NCBI GenBank assembly: GCA_905194675.1
Contig: CAJJTG010000028.1
Span: 1-28,989, forward strand
Direction of reading: 5' to 3'
DNA length: 28,989 bases
DNA from: an uncultured Collinsella sp.
Lineage (GTDB): Bacteria > Actinomycetota > Coriobacteriia > Coriobacteriales > Coriobacteriaceae
In this document: positions 1 to 7,170 of the stretch, piece by piece
Numbering within the stretch: position 1 is the first letter of the stretch
Layout: each line of letters opens with the position of its first letter
Made by a program: the position numbers and the translations under genes
Notes under the pieces: model-generated
What the model was told of the DNA's origin: nothing
What the model saw: the letters and a program-made list of their open reading frames with translations, nothing else
The model's database searches: none

Positions 1-345
1 GGTGTCCACATTGGTGCTCAGGATGAAGTAGTCCTTATGGCCGATGAGGGACCGTAGGTCGAGATAGGGCTGCGAGGTCGGCTCGCGCAGCATGAAGTCG
101 ATGTATCGCGCATAGTATGCCCATTGCTGCTCGAGGCTGGGGTAGAGGTGGTAGAAGCCGTCGAAAAGGCTCTTGAAGCCAAAGGTTTGCTGCCAGTCCG
201 CCATTCCTGCGCGCGCCATGCCCGCGCGGTTGTAATGGTTGAACCCGGCGGCGCTCGACATGCCCGAGCCGATGCCGACGATGATGGCGTCGGCATCGTC
301 GATAAGGCTTCGAAGCCTACGCGCTTCTCTTTCTAGGGGTGGCAT
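1..345 (-). CDS. Sirtuin (Sir2) family protein, class M-like, truncated by the window edge
   Basis: The N-terminal 115 residues of a sirtuin-like protein are visible; the gene runs off the left edge. Residues 20-33 carry the NAD-binding glycine motif (IIVGIGSGMSSAAG), followed by FNHYNRAG. Residues 110-115 begin the second motif (STNVDT), equivalent to TxNxD of sirtuins. The spacing and the aromatic stretch between the motifs (GFKSLFDGFYHLYPSLEQQWAYYARYI, residues 56-82, abbreviated as GFKSLFDGF...) resemble class M sirtuins (SirTM) rather than classical deacetylases, which have GAGxSxxSGIPDFR. SirTM enzymes are known as protein ADP-ribosyltransferases acting with a macrodomain protein and a lipoylated carrier; whether those partners lie beyond the edge cannot be seen. 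The ATG overlaps the end of the upstream sirtuin gene by 13 bp, so it is probably translationally coupled in the same operon. Confidence 0.8.
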   Translation of the reverse strand, partial: MPPLEREARRLRSLIDDADAIIVGIGSGMSSAAGFNHYNRAGMARAGMADWQQTFGFKSLFDGFYHLYPSLEQQWAYYARYIDFMLREPTSQPYLDLRSLIGHKDYFILSTNVDT

Positions 346-1031
346 CGGGCGATCTCCTCGAAAGCCGGGGCCATATCGCCGTCAACGAGAATCGTCTCGC
401 ACGAAGCGTCGGGCGTCATGGCCTGGCCGTAGTTGAACACGATGTAGGTGGCGTGCTCGCAGGCGTTCGCGATCTGGGCGAGCATGCGCTTTATGACGCC
501 GTTGTGCAGTCCCACGCCAAGTTCGAGGATGGCGACCCTGCCGTTGCGATGGGCTTGCACAAGACGCGCGAGCTCGTCGAGCTGGGCCATGGCGAGGGCG
601 TCTGGATGGGCGAGGCGCCGCTCGTCAACCGACGTGCGCGTGCTCCCCTCAGTCTCGAGCACGCGCTCCTCGTCGAACCCGGCGCGCGCGAAGTGCCCGT
701 CGATGTTGCATGTGACCACGAAGGTGTCGGCGTGCTCCGTAAGACGCCGCAGCCCGTTCATGAGCGAGCCGGGCTCATATTCGAGATACTCCTTTTGATG
801 GAACCGCTCGGCCCATCGGCGTCGCACGCTGGCATCCGGGGAAGCGAGCCCCTGCAGTATGCAGCCGATGCCGTCTGCCTGGGCGAGGTCCCCGTACGCC
901 TCTTGGAAATGAGCATCGGCGCAGAAAAGGTTGAGCCCCTCCGCCATGTCGAGTCCGTTGCTAGCGCCGATGATGACAAGATCCGCTTCGGCTAGCGCCC
1001 TGCCTATGCGAACTGCTTTCGCCGTCTCCAT
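333..1031 (-). CDS. Divergent short sirtuin-like protein lacking the zinc ribbon
   Basis: A 232-residue protein similar in plan to its two neighbours: a glycine motif at 22-32 (GASNGLDMAEG), the second motif at 106-119 (VTCNIDGHFARAGF), and the C-terminal NAD-fold signature LELGVG at 169-174. It is about 90 residues shorter than the gene upstream. The segment holding the four-cysteine zinc ribbon is missing, and no cysteine pairs are present. The residue aligned with the presumed catalytic Gln of SirTM is Glu128 (LETEGS). The ATG has a clear GGGGAGG Shine-Dalgarno and starts 3 bp after the upstream stop. What is seen is a Rossmann-type sirtuin core with altered key positions. Loss or change of catalysis, or a regulatory partner role for the adjacent full sirtuins, is inference. 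Confidence 0.8.
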   Translation of the reverse strand: METAKAVRIGRALAEADLVIIGASNGLDMAEGLNLFCADAHFQEAYGDLAQADGIGCILQGLASPDASVRRRWAERFHQKEYLEYEPGSLMNGLRRLTEHADTFVVTCNIDGHFARAGFDEERVLETEGSTRTSVDERRLAHPDALAMAQLDELARLVQAHRNGRVAILELGVGLHNGVIKRMLAQIANACEHATYIVFNYGQAMTPDASCETILVDGDMAPAFEEIARCHP

Positions 1032-1034
1032 GCG

Positions 1035-2000
1035 CTACCTCCCCAGCGTCTTGCGCACGTCGGCGAGCACGTCGGCGATGTCGGCGCGAACGGCGAGCCC
1101 CCGATCCTCGATCGCGCGGGGGAGAAACTGCGTCTTGTTGTTTACGGCGATGTAGCTGGCCTGCGGTAACTGCGCCGTGAGGGCCCAGAACGGCTCCTGG
1201 ATAAACGCGGGCGTCATGCGGCCCACACCCAGCTCGAGGAAGAGGATCCTCTGCCGTGCGTGCGCGTCGAGCCATTCGGACACCTTGCGGTACTGCTCCT
1301 CGTAGAGTTCGCCCTGCAGGAAGTTGCCGTAGCCGCGAACCCAGGGGAACGCCTCTGCCCCGCAGTGCGGGCAGCGCGGCACGAGCTCTGTCGGAACCTC
1401 AAGGCCGTCTCCCATGGCCTCTACCATGTTGGAGACCGGCTCGACCGTATCCCACACCGCGTCGGTGCAACAGCGGGAGCACTGAAAGAAGCGGTGGTCG
1501 CCTTGGATCTCTGCCACTTTCTCCCAGGGATAGAGCTTCACAAACTGCGTGTCCTGGTTGGTGGTGAGCACGAAGAAATCCTTCTCGGCGAGAATGGCGT
1601 CGAGGTCCTTGTAGGGCTTGCGCAGCGGGGCGTTGAGCGTGGTGTCGAGGAAGGTGGCGAGGTATCCCCAGCGCGCCTCGGCGGTGGGCCAGCGGTAGAA
1701 CGACCCCTCGAAAGCGCCCTTGAAACCGTAACGCTCGGCGAATTTGCCGAAATGCTTGCGATAGGTCGCGTTGTCCTCGTAGTAGAAGTCGCCGCCGCCC
1801 GCCGCGGAGAGCCCGGAGGCCCCGCCCACCAGCACGCAATCGGCTTCTTCGATCATACGGGCGAAGTCCTCGATTTGCTGGTCGTAGGGCTCGGGCTCGC
1901 GGTCACTCAGCTCATAGGGCGTGCTGCCGCTGCGGTAGGCGGCATGAAGGGAAAACGATCGGTTGGTGAGCTCGATAACGAGCTGCTCGTACAGGGTCAC
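1035..2000 (-). CDS. Class M-like sirtuin (SirTM-type NAD-dependent protein)
   Basis: A 321-residue sirtuin-family protein. Motifs in order: glycine loop 59-69 (GGASGLSAAGG), the aromatic insertion GFKGAFEGSFYRW at 92-104, TTNQDTQF at 146-153, and EIQGDH at 164-169, where classical sirtuins have the catalytic His. A zinc ribbon follows: Cys174/Cys177 and Cys210/Cys213. LELGVGRMTP lies at 255-264 near the end of the NAD fold. As I recall, SirTM enzymes likewise carry Gln in place of the His and work as protein ADP-ribosyltransferases; classical deacetylation is therefore less likely. I chose the GTG at 2000 because AGAAGG lies 6 nt upstream and a TATAAT box sits 20 nt upstream. In-frame ATGs further upstream would place the promoter and operator inside the gene. 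First gene of a three-gene operon divergent from a TetR repressor. Confidence 0.85.
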   Translation of the reverse strand: MTLYEQLVIELTNRSFSLHAAYRSGSTPYELSDREPEPYDQQIEDFARMIEEADCVLVGGASGLSAAGGGDFYYEDNATYRKHFGKFAERYGFKGAFEGSFYRWPTAEARWGYLATFLDTTLNAPLRKPYKDLDAILAEKDFFVLTTNQDTQFVKLYPWEKVAEIQGDHRFFQCSRCCTDAVWDTVEPVSNMVEAMGDGLEVPTELVPRCPHCGAEAFPWVRGYGNFLQGELYEEQYRKVSEWLDAHARQRILFLELGVGRMTPAFIQEPFWALTAQLPQASYIAVNNKTQFLPRAIEDRGLAVRADIADVLADVRKTLGR

Positions 2001-2019
2001 TGGATACCTTCTTTCAGCT

Positions 2020-2041
2020 ATTATAAACACGTGTCTATAAA
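2020..2041. promoter_or_regulatory. Divergent promoter with TetR-type operator palindrome
   Basis: Positions 2021-2040 read TTATAAACACGTGTCTATAA, a palindrome with a single mismatched pair centred on ACGT. On the minus strand TATAAT (2025-2020) forms the -10 of the sirtuin operon, putting its start near 2013 and leaving a short leader with the AGAAGG ribosome site. On the plus strand TATAAA (2036-2041) could serve the regulator. A repressor bound here would cover both -10 elements. No good -35 hexamer is visible on either strand. Confidence 0.7.
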
Positions 2042-2143
2042 AAGTATCCATGTCGATTTGCTTAAGAGCAATGAACAGCTTCGGCTTGCTGTCGATAAAC
2101 GAGCGTTTGCCGGGCATTGTCGAGCGTTGCAATTGGAGGGGTA

Positions 2144-2698
2144 ATGGAAGCGGGGAAGATCGATCGTCGCCGACGCTATACACTCTCGGTCATACGGGAG
2201 GCGTTCTTCGCGCTGCTGGCCGAGGTCGGCTTCGCGAAGATGACGGTAGCGGATATCTGCCGCCGTGCCGATATTAACCGTGGCACGTTCTATCTGCACT
2301 ACGAGGACAAGTTCGCCCTGCTCGACGCGCTTATCGACGAGGCCTTGGCGGCGGTGCCGCCGCTCGAGGGAACGGAGGCGGGTGCCCTCTGCCAGCGTCC
2401 GCCGGCAAACGATGACTATTATCTGCTCTACTCGGATGACGACGCGTACGCCCGGGTGGCACAGCGCGTCGTCGAGCGCGGCGCCGAGCAGATGGTTCCC
2501 TCGATCATGGAGGAGACTGGGCTTTCGCGCGAGGACGCCTATCTGCTCTTCGTCCACAACGTCCAGGGAAATCTCGCGGTCAACCGCCTACTTGGTTGGA
2601 GGCGGGGACCCGAGTTCGCTCACGCCCAGGAGCTGCTCAGTGCCTATTCCGAAGGAGGCATGCGGGCGGTATCGACTCGCCACGATCCCCGTAGTTGA
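2144..2698 (+). CDS. TetR/AcrR-family transcriptional regulator
   Basis: A 184-residue protein with an N-terminal TetR helix-turn-helix at about residues 10-58, including the typical FAKMTVADICRRADINRGTFYLHYEDK pattern (shortened here: TVADI...NRGTFYLHY). The ligand/dimerisation domain is diverged, as usual in the family. The ATG at 2144 is preceded by GGAGGGG at the right distance; an upstream in-frame TTG has no such site. It is transcribed divergently from the sirtuin operon, with the palindrome at 2021-2040 between them. It therefore most likely represses that operon and perhaps itself. The inducer cannot be told from sequence. Confidence 0.9.
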   Translation: MEAGKIDRRRRYTLSVIREAFFALLAEVGFAKMTVADICRRADINRGTFYLHYEDKFALLDALIDEALAAVPPLEGTEAGALCQRPPANDDYYLLYSDDDAYARVAQRVVERGAEQMVPSIMEETGLSREDAYLLFVHNVQGNLAVNRLLGWRRGPEFAHAQELLSAYSEGGMRAVSTRHDPRS

Positions 2699-2839
2699 TC
2701 TTGACAGCGTGCCATTTCAGGCGGGCGACGTTGCTATGGCCCCTCTTTGGTTTTCGATGTTGTATAAGGCAATCGCAATCGCCTTGAGCTTCTTTAGGGA
2801 ACTTGAGCAAGAGATATGGCCTGCTGGCGATTGATTAAC

Positions 2840-2885
2840 CCCATTTGTTTTGGTTACAAGAAAAAATGCTGCGCGCCTGCAGCAT
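2840..2885. promoter_or_regulatory. Leader hairpin and inverted repeat upstream of the flavoprotein gene
   Basis: ATGCTGC (2866-2872) and GCAGCAT (2879-2885) form a 7-bp stem with a 6-nt loop, ending directly before the ribosome site AAGGAGAG. Just upstream, TAACC and GGTTA half-sites (about 2837-2856) face each other. This may be an operator or a translational control element; no regulator can be assigned. Confidence 0.35.
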
Positions 2886-2902
2886 GAAGGAGAGGGAATC
2901 CT

Positions 2903-3433
2903 ATGAATATCGTTGTATTGAGCGGCAGCCCGCGTAAGGGCGCCAATACCGACACCATGGTCGAGGCGTTTGCCGAGACCGCGCGTGAGGGCGGCAATGC
3001 GGTCGAGGTCGTCCGCGTTGCCAGCAAGAAGATCGCCGGCTGCTTGGGATGTCAGTACTGCTTTGCCCATGAGGGCGTCTGCGTGCAGAAGGATGATATG
3101 GCCAACGTGATCGAGTCGCTGAAAGACGCAGATATGGTCGTCTTCGCTTCGCCTATCTACTGGTTTGATATCACCGCGCAGGAAAAGGCCGCCATCGATC
3201 GCCTGTACGCCTTCGGTGCCACGGGCTTCCCGTTCACCAAGACGGCCCTTTTGCTCGATAGCCACAGCGAGGGCGTCTATGATGCGGCTATCGCTATGTA
3301 CAAGTCAGCCTGCGCGTACTGCAAGTGGGAGGACCAGGGCATTGTCACCATTAGCGGCATGACCGAGCGCGACAGCATGGCCTCATCGCCCAAGTTGAAA
3401 GAGGTGCGCGAGCTCGCTCGCAAGCTGGCCTAA
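2903..3433 (+). CDS. NAD(P)H-dependent flavoprotein oxidoreductase, iron-sulfur flavoprotein type
   Basis: A 176-residue flavodoxin-fold protein. The N-terminus MNIVVLSGSPRKGANT (residues 1-16) is the FMN phosphate-binding loop of the NADPH-dependent FMN reductase/Isf group. Residues 47-60 hold a compact cysteine motif (CLGCQYC and then C60) followed by QKDDM, as in iron-sulfur flavoproteins where these cysteines ligate a cluster. ASPIYWFDITAQEKAAIDR (about 82-100) is the conserved flavin-side loop. The start is supported by AGGAGAGGG upstream. It is a single gene, convergent with the ATPase gene downstream. The electron acceptor is not predictable. Confidence 0.85.
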   Translation: MNIVVLSGSPRKGANTDTMVEAFAETAREGGNAVEVVRVASKKIAGCLGCQYCFAHEGVCVQKDDMANVIESLKDADMVVFASPIYWFDITAQEKAAIDRLYAFGATGFPFTKTALLLDSHSEGVYDAAIAMYKSACAYCKWEDQGIVTISGMTERDSMASSPKLKEVRELARKLA

Positions 3434-3443
3434 GGGCAAGAAG

Positions 3444-3514
3444 AACGCATGGCAATCAACACTAGCTGAAATGCTTGCTGCCCTTACCAAGAGGATTGCT
3501 GATTGCCATGCGTT
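3444..3514. repeat. 15-bp perfect inverted repeat between convergent genes
   Basis: AACGCATGGCAATCA (3444-3458) and its exact complement TGATTGCCATGCGTT (3500-3514) bracket 41 bp between the ends of two convergent genes. Neither side has a T-run typical of an intrinsic terminator. It could be a bidirectional transcription stop, a processing structure, or the footprint of a very small mobile element. Confidence 0.6.
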
Positions 3515-3541
3515 GAAGTCCTTGCGGACAATCTTGGCGCG

Positions 3542-4636
3542 CTAGGAGGCCTTCTCGCTCAGGAACTCCCTGAACGCGGGGATGTCGAAGCCGACGAGGC
3601 CACGTCCACGTTCCCCGATAACGCCGTCCTCGAGGAGGCGGCGTTTGTATTGACTTGCATAGTTGCTGGCGACGCCCATACGCTTGGCAATTTCTGAGAC
3701 CCTGCTGGGGCCAGAATCGGGCAGCATCGCGAGCAAAAACTCAATGTCTTTGTCAGAAAGCTCTCGATAGGTCGTTTCGAGAATACGATCGCGTAGCTCC
3801 ATACGGGCAAGCAGAGAACCCTGCCGGACATCGGATGTACTGATTTGGGGCGAGTTTTCCGAAACATCCCAAGTGCGATATCCGACGAGCTGCATCATGT
3901 AGGGAAATCCGTCGACGGCCTTCACGGCGTCCTCGAGCGCTTCTGGCGTGATTGAGCGTCCTCCTGCTTCAATGGTTTTACGAAATGCATTTGCAATCTC
4001 AACATCAGTGATTCGTCCCAGCTGATGATACTGGGAGCGTCTGAGGAACGAGACGGAATCGTTGCGCAGTAGCGCCGATACTTTGTAGGGCAGTCCTGCC
4101 ATGAGTAGGGCAACTTTTTTACCTTCGCGTACAAAGTGCTGGTAAACAGAGGCAAATTGAAGCATTTCTTCGAGATCGACGGTGACTTCATCGATGGTGA
4201 TGAGAAGTCCGATGTCATGTTTTTCGAGTTGCTTGAAGATGCCATTCATGCGCGTGCGCCAGTTGCCCTGGGCCTCTTGAGCATATGTCCAATCGATGCC
4301 CACTGGACCAATTTGAACGCCGTTTATGCGCGCGTGAGGCTGTGAGAGGTAGCTATCTGCGGCTTCTTTGGTTCGCTCGATAATATCTTCGAGCATGCCT
4401 GGCATGGCGGAGACATTTGCTGCGATCCAGTCGTGCTCAAGCGCCGTTTCTGAAAGGAGCGAGAGAAGCGCCGTCTTGCCCGTTCCCCTTGCGCCAGTAA
4501 AAATGGTCGACAGGTTGGGATCTCCCGGGCCATTGATAAAGCCACGGTTGATGTCACGCAGGATATGCTCGCGACCCGCTAGAAAGGGAGGGACGCTTCC
4601 AAATGTTGGGGTAAAGGGGTTCTTGCTGTACTCCAT
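3542..4636 (-). CDS. AAA+/STAND-like ATP-binding protein with C-terminal winged helix
   Basis: A 364-residue stand-alone ATPase. The N-terminal FxxGREHIL box is at about 18-25, Walker A (GARGTGKT) at 48-55, Walker B (LLITIDEV) at 144-151, and a sensor-like LLMAGLPYKVSALL near 200. The last 90 residues look like a winged helix-turn-helix (VSEIAKRMGVASNYASQYKRRLLEDG shortened: SEIAKRMGV...YKRRLLEDG), so the protein may bind DNA. It resembles the Cdc6/Orc1-like 'ATP-binding protein' group common as isolated genes in archaea and gut bacteria; its cellular role is unknown. The ATG at 4636 has AAAGGAG at 9 nt; the longer in-frame start lies inside the upstream repeats. It is convergent with the flavoprotein gene and lies just downstream of the parC-like terminator. 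Confidence 0.85.
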   Translation of the reverse strand: MEYSKNPFTPTFGSVPPFLAGREHILRDINRGFINGPGDPNLSTIFTGARGTGKTALLSLLSETALEHDWIAANVSAMPGMLEDIIERTKEAADSYLSQPHARINGVQIGPVGIDWTYAQEAQGNWRTRMNGIFKQLEKHDIGLLITIDEVTVDLEEMLQFASVYQHFVREGKKVALLMAGLPYKVSALLRNDSVSFLRRSQYHQLGRITDVEIANAFRKTIEAGGRSITPEALEDAVKAVDGFPYMMQLVGYRTWDVSENSPQISTSDVRQGSLLARMELRDRILETTYRELSDKDIEFLLAMLPDSGPSRVSEIAKRMGVASNYASQYKRRLLEDGVIGERGRGLVGFDIPAFREFLSEKAS

Positions 4637-4645
4637 GGTAGCTCC

Positions 4646-4702
4646 TTTGCAGGTTTTGCTAATTTTTGCAAGTTTTGCTAACTTTTGCAAGTTTTGCTAA
4701 CG
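4646..4702 (-). repeat. Three tandem 19-bp repeats with phased GCAAAA boxes in an ATPase gene leader
   Basis: On the minus strand the unit GTTAGCAAAACTTGCAAAA occurs three times in tandem (the last slightly changed) and runs into the ribosome site. Each unit has two GCAAA boxes, giving six with 9- and 10-nt alternating spacing, close to one helical turn. This could be an operator array or bent DNA controlling the ATPase gene. Confidence 0.75.
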
Positions 4703-4743
4703 ACTGACCAAAGGGCATCGAAGTAGTGACGCTGACATTTTTT

Positions 4744-4779
4744 ACGCAGAAAAATAAGCAGAAATCAATTTATCTGCGT
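4744..4779. promoter_or_regulatory. Inverted repeat in ATPase promoter region
   Basis: ACGCAGA (4744-4750) and TCTGCGT (4773-4779) form an inverted repeat, flanked on the outside by T and A runs. It lies between the parC-like terminator and the tandem repeats, where the promoter of the minus-strand ATPase gene should be. TTGATT on the minus strand (about 4770-4765) is a possible -35; no convincing -10 is seen. Confidence 0.4.
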
Positions 4780-4797
4780 TAAAAAATAGTTGAGAAG

Positions 4798-4847
4798 AAA
4801 AAACGACGAGTCCCGGGCGCAATGCCGTTGCGTTCCGGGCCTCGTCG
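4798..4847 (-). terminator. Intrinsic terminator of the parE-parC operon
   Basis: On the minus strand CGACGAG, CCCGG, then a short loop, CCGGG and CTCGTCG form a long GC-rich stem, with inner pairs of CGCAA/TTGCG. It is followed at once by TTTTTT (4803-4798). It lies 38 bp after the parC-like stop codon and is an excellent rho-independent terminator. Confidence 0.9.
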
Positions 4848-4884
4848 CTTTGCGAAGTATCTAACGATCTCGTTGCCGTGGTAC

Positions 4885-7125
4885 CTAGTCAAACAAACTC
4901 GGCATGTCATTTTCCTTCATGAGGGCGCCGGCGGAGGGCAGGCTCTGCGCGGTGAACTTCTCGGCCGAGACGCCGGCGCCAAGGATTTCCTCGGTCGTGC
5001 CGACGGTGGTGACCGAGCGGCCCTTCTTGGCCGTAAAGGCCTGGACGCCCTGCGTGTTGGTGGTCGTCTTGGTCTTGAGCAGCGACGTGTTGAAGTTCAT
5101 CAGGCGGTAGTCGCTCGAGACCAGCGCGAGGTCGCGGTCCTCCTTGAGCACCTGCGCATACAGCAGCTTGCTGCCGCCGTAGATGGCGTTCTTAAGGCGC
5201 TTGCGGTTGGTCTTGGTAACGTATCCAGAAAGCGCGACACGCACCACGCGGCCGTTCTCAAAGACGAACAGCACGTCGGCCTTGTAGTCCTCGGGGTCGA
5301 TGACCCAGATGACGCTCTCGTCGGGTTCCATCTCGAGATCGGTCGGAAGGTACGAGCCCAGCTGGGCCGACTTGGTATCCTCAAACGCCGCGACCTTGCA
5401 CTTGTACACCTGGCTCTTGTTGGTAAAGACCAGCAGCTCGTGCGTGTTGGAGGACGGGAACTCGATAAAGGGTTTGTCGCCGTCCTTGTACTTGAGCGTG
5501 GTCGCCTTCTTGAGCACGCGGTCCGTCATCTTCTTAAGGTAGCCATCGCGCGAAAGCATGATGGTAACCGGGTACTCCTCGACCTCGGGCTCCAAGCTTA
5601 CCTCGATAACCTCATGGGGCTCGATCCTGCCCGTGCGGCGCGGCATCACGTACTTCTTGTTAACCGCGGCCAGCTCGTCGCTGATGACCTTCTTGATGTT
5701 GTCCTCGCTCGAGAGGATCTCCTCGAGTTCGGCGATCTCGCCCTCGAGCTTGGCAATGTCCTTGGTGCGGTTGAGGATGTATTCCTCGTTGATGTTGCGG
5801 AGCTTGAGCTCGGCGACAAACTCGGCCTGGGTCTCGTCGATGTCGAAACCCTTCATAAGGTTGGGTACAACCTCTGCCTCGAGCTTAGTGCCGCGGATGA
5901 TGGCGATGGCCTTGTCGATGTCGAGCAGAATTGCCTCAAGGCCGTGCAGCAGGTGCAGACGCTCGGACTTTTTGCCCAGGTCAAAGTTAATGCGGCGACG
6001 CGTGGACTCAATACGCCACTTGACCCACTCGTGCAGAATCTGGCGCACGCCCATAACGCGGGGGTAGCCGTCGACCAGCACGTTGAAGTTGCACGAGAAC
6101 GAATCCTGCAGCGTGGTTGAGCGATAGAGCTTGGCCATGAGCTTGTCGGGGTCGACACCGCGCTTAAGGTCGATGGCGATGCGCAGGCCCGAAAGGTCGG
6201 TCTCGTCGCGGATGTCGGCGATCTCTTTGACCTTGCCCTCCTTGGAGAGCTTGACAATGCGCTCGATGATGACATCGGTCTTGGTGGTGTAGGGGATCTC
6301 GTAGACCTCGATGATGCGCTCTTCGGGAATCCAGCGCCAGCGGGAGCGAATCTGGAAGCTGCCCAGGCCGGTCTCGACGATCTTCTCCATCTCCTCGCGG
6401 CGGTAGATAATCTCGCCGCCGGTCGAGAAGTCGGGCATGGGCATGTACTCGAGCAGGTCGCAGTCGGGATCCTGCAGGTAGTGCATCGTGGCGGTGCAGA
6501 CCTCGTTGAGGTTGAAACCGCAGATGTCGGACGCCATGGCGACGCCGATGCCCTTATTGGCCGAGACAAGGATGTTGGGGAACGTGGTGGGCAGCAGGCG
6601 CGGCTCCTTCATGGCGCCGTCGTAGCTGTCGACGAAGTCGACCGGGTCCTTGTCGATGTCCTTGAAGATCTCGGCGCTGATGGGGGAGAGCTTGGCCTCG
6701 GTGTAACGCGAGGCGGCGTAGCTCAGGTCGCCCGAATAGTACTTGCCAAAGTTGCCCTTCGACTCCACGAAGGGGGCAAGCAGCGCTTCGTTGCCCGTCG
6801 CCAGGCGCACCATCGTTTCGTAGATCGCGGCATCGCCGTGCGGGTTGAGCTTCATGGTCTGACCCACGATGTTGGCGCTCTTTTGGCGCTCGCCCTTGAG
6901 CAGGCCCATCTTGTACATAGTGTAGAGCAGCTTGCGGTGCGAGGGCTTAAAGCCGTCGATCTCGGGGAATGCGCGCGAGACGTTGACGCTCATGGCGTAG
7001 GGCATGTAGTTGACCTCGAGCGTCTGCGTGATCGGCTGGTCGGTGACCTCGGAGTGCAGGCCGATGACGTTCTCGGCGTTGACCTGCTTTTTCTTTGGCT
7101 GGTTCTTCGTCTTCTTCTTTGCCAC
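4885..7125 (-). CDS. parC: Type IIA DNA topoisomerase subunit A (topoisomerase IV/ParC-like)
   Basis: A 746-residue DNA breakage-reunion subunit. The 5Y-CAP helix-turn-helix region carries PHGDAAIYE at 95-103. The catalytic tyrosine is Tyr141, next to Arg140 (ASRYTEAKL). An isoleucine-containing coiled region near 430-500 is followed by a C-terminal domain with beta-pinwheel-like blades but no GyrA box (QRRGGKG), which argues for a decatenating, non-supercoiling enzyme. The start is GTG at 7125 with AAGAGGAAA upstream, 45 bp after the parE-like stop, so both form one operon ending at the terminator at 4798-4847. The N-terminus is lysine-rich (MAKKKTKNQPKKK). At the quinolone-determining positions it has Ala99 (E. 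coli GyrA Ser83) and Glu103 (Asp87). The assignment as ParC rather than a second gyrase is moderately sure. Confidence 0.92.
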   Translation of the reverse strand: MAKKKTKNQPKKKQVNAENVIGLHSEVTDQPITQTLEVNYMPYAMSVNVSRAFPEIDGFKPSHRKLLYTMYKMGLLKGERQKSANIVGQTMKLNPHGDAAIYETMVRLATGNEALLAPFVESKGNFGKYYSGDLSYAASRYTEAKLSPISAEIFKDIDKDPVDFVDSYDGAMKEPRLLPTTFPNILVSANKGIGVAMASDICGFNLNEVCTATMHYLQDPDCDLLEYMPMPDFSTGGEIIYRREEMEKIVETGLGSFQIRSRWRWIPEERIIEVYEIPYTTKTDVIIERIVKLSKEGKVKEIADIRDETDLSGLRIAIDLKRGVDPDKLMAKLYRSTTLQDSFSCNFNVLVDGYPRVMGVRQILHEWVKWRIESTRRRINFDLGKKSERLHLLHGLEAILLDIDKAIAIIRGTKLEAEVVPNLMKGFDIDETQAEFVAELKLRNINEEYILNRTKDIAKLEGEIAELEEILSSEDNIKKVISDELAAVNKKYVMPRRTGRIEPHEVIEVSLEPEVEEYPVTIMLSRDGYLKKMTDRVLKKATTLKYKDGDKPFIEFPSSNTHELLVFTNKSQVYKCKVAAFEDTKSAQLGSYLPTDLEMEPDESVIWVIDPEDYKADVLFVFENGRVVRVALSGYVTKTNRKRLKNAIYGGSKLLYAQVLKEDRDLALVSSDYRLMNFNTSLLKTKTTTNTQGVQAFTAKKGRSVTTVGTTEEILGAGVSAEKFTAQSLPSAGALMKENDMPSLFD

Positions 7126-7170
7126 GATTTCCTCTTGAACTTCTTATGGGCCGTCGTTATCGATTTGCTG

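Noticed and set aside
2783..2808. Direct repeat CTTGAGC with 19-bp period before the flavoprotein gene
   Set aside because: Seven bases twice is weak evidence for an operator and no promoter fits around it.
4822..6120. A 432-codon plus-strand frame
   Set aside because: Antisense of the parC-like gene and its terminator; no motif and no ribosome site.
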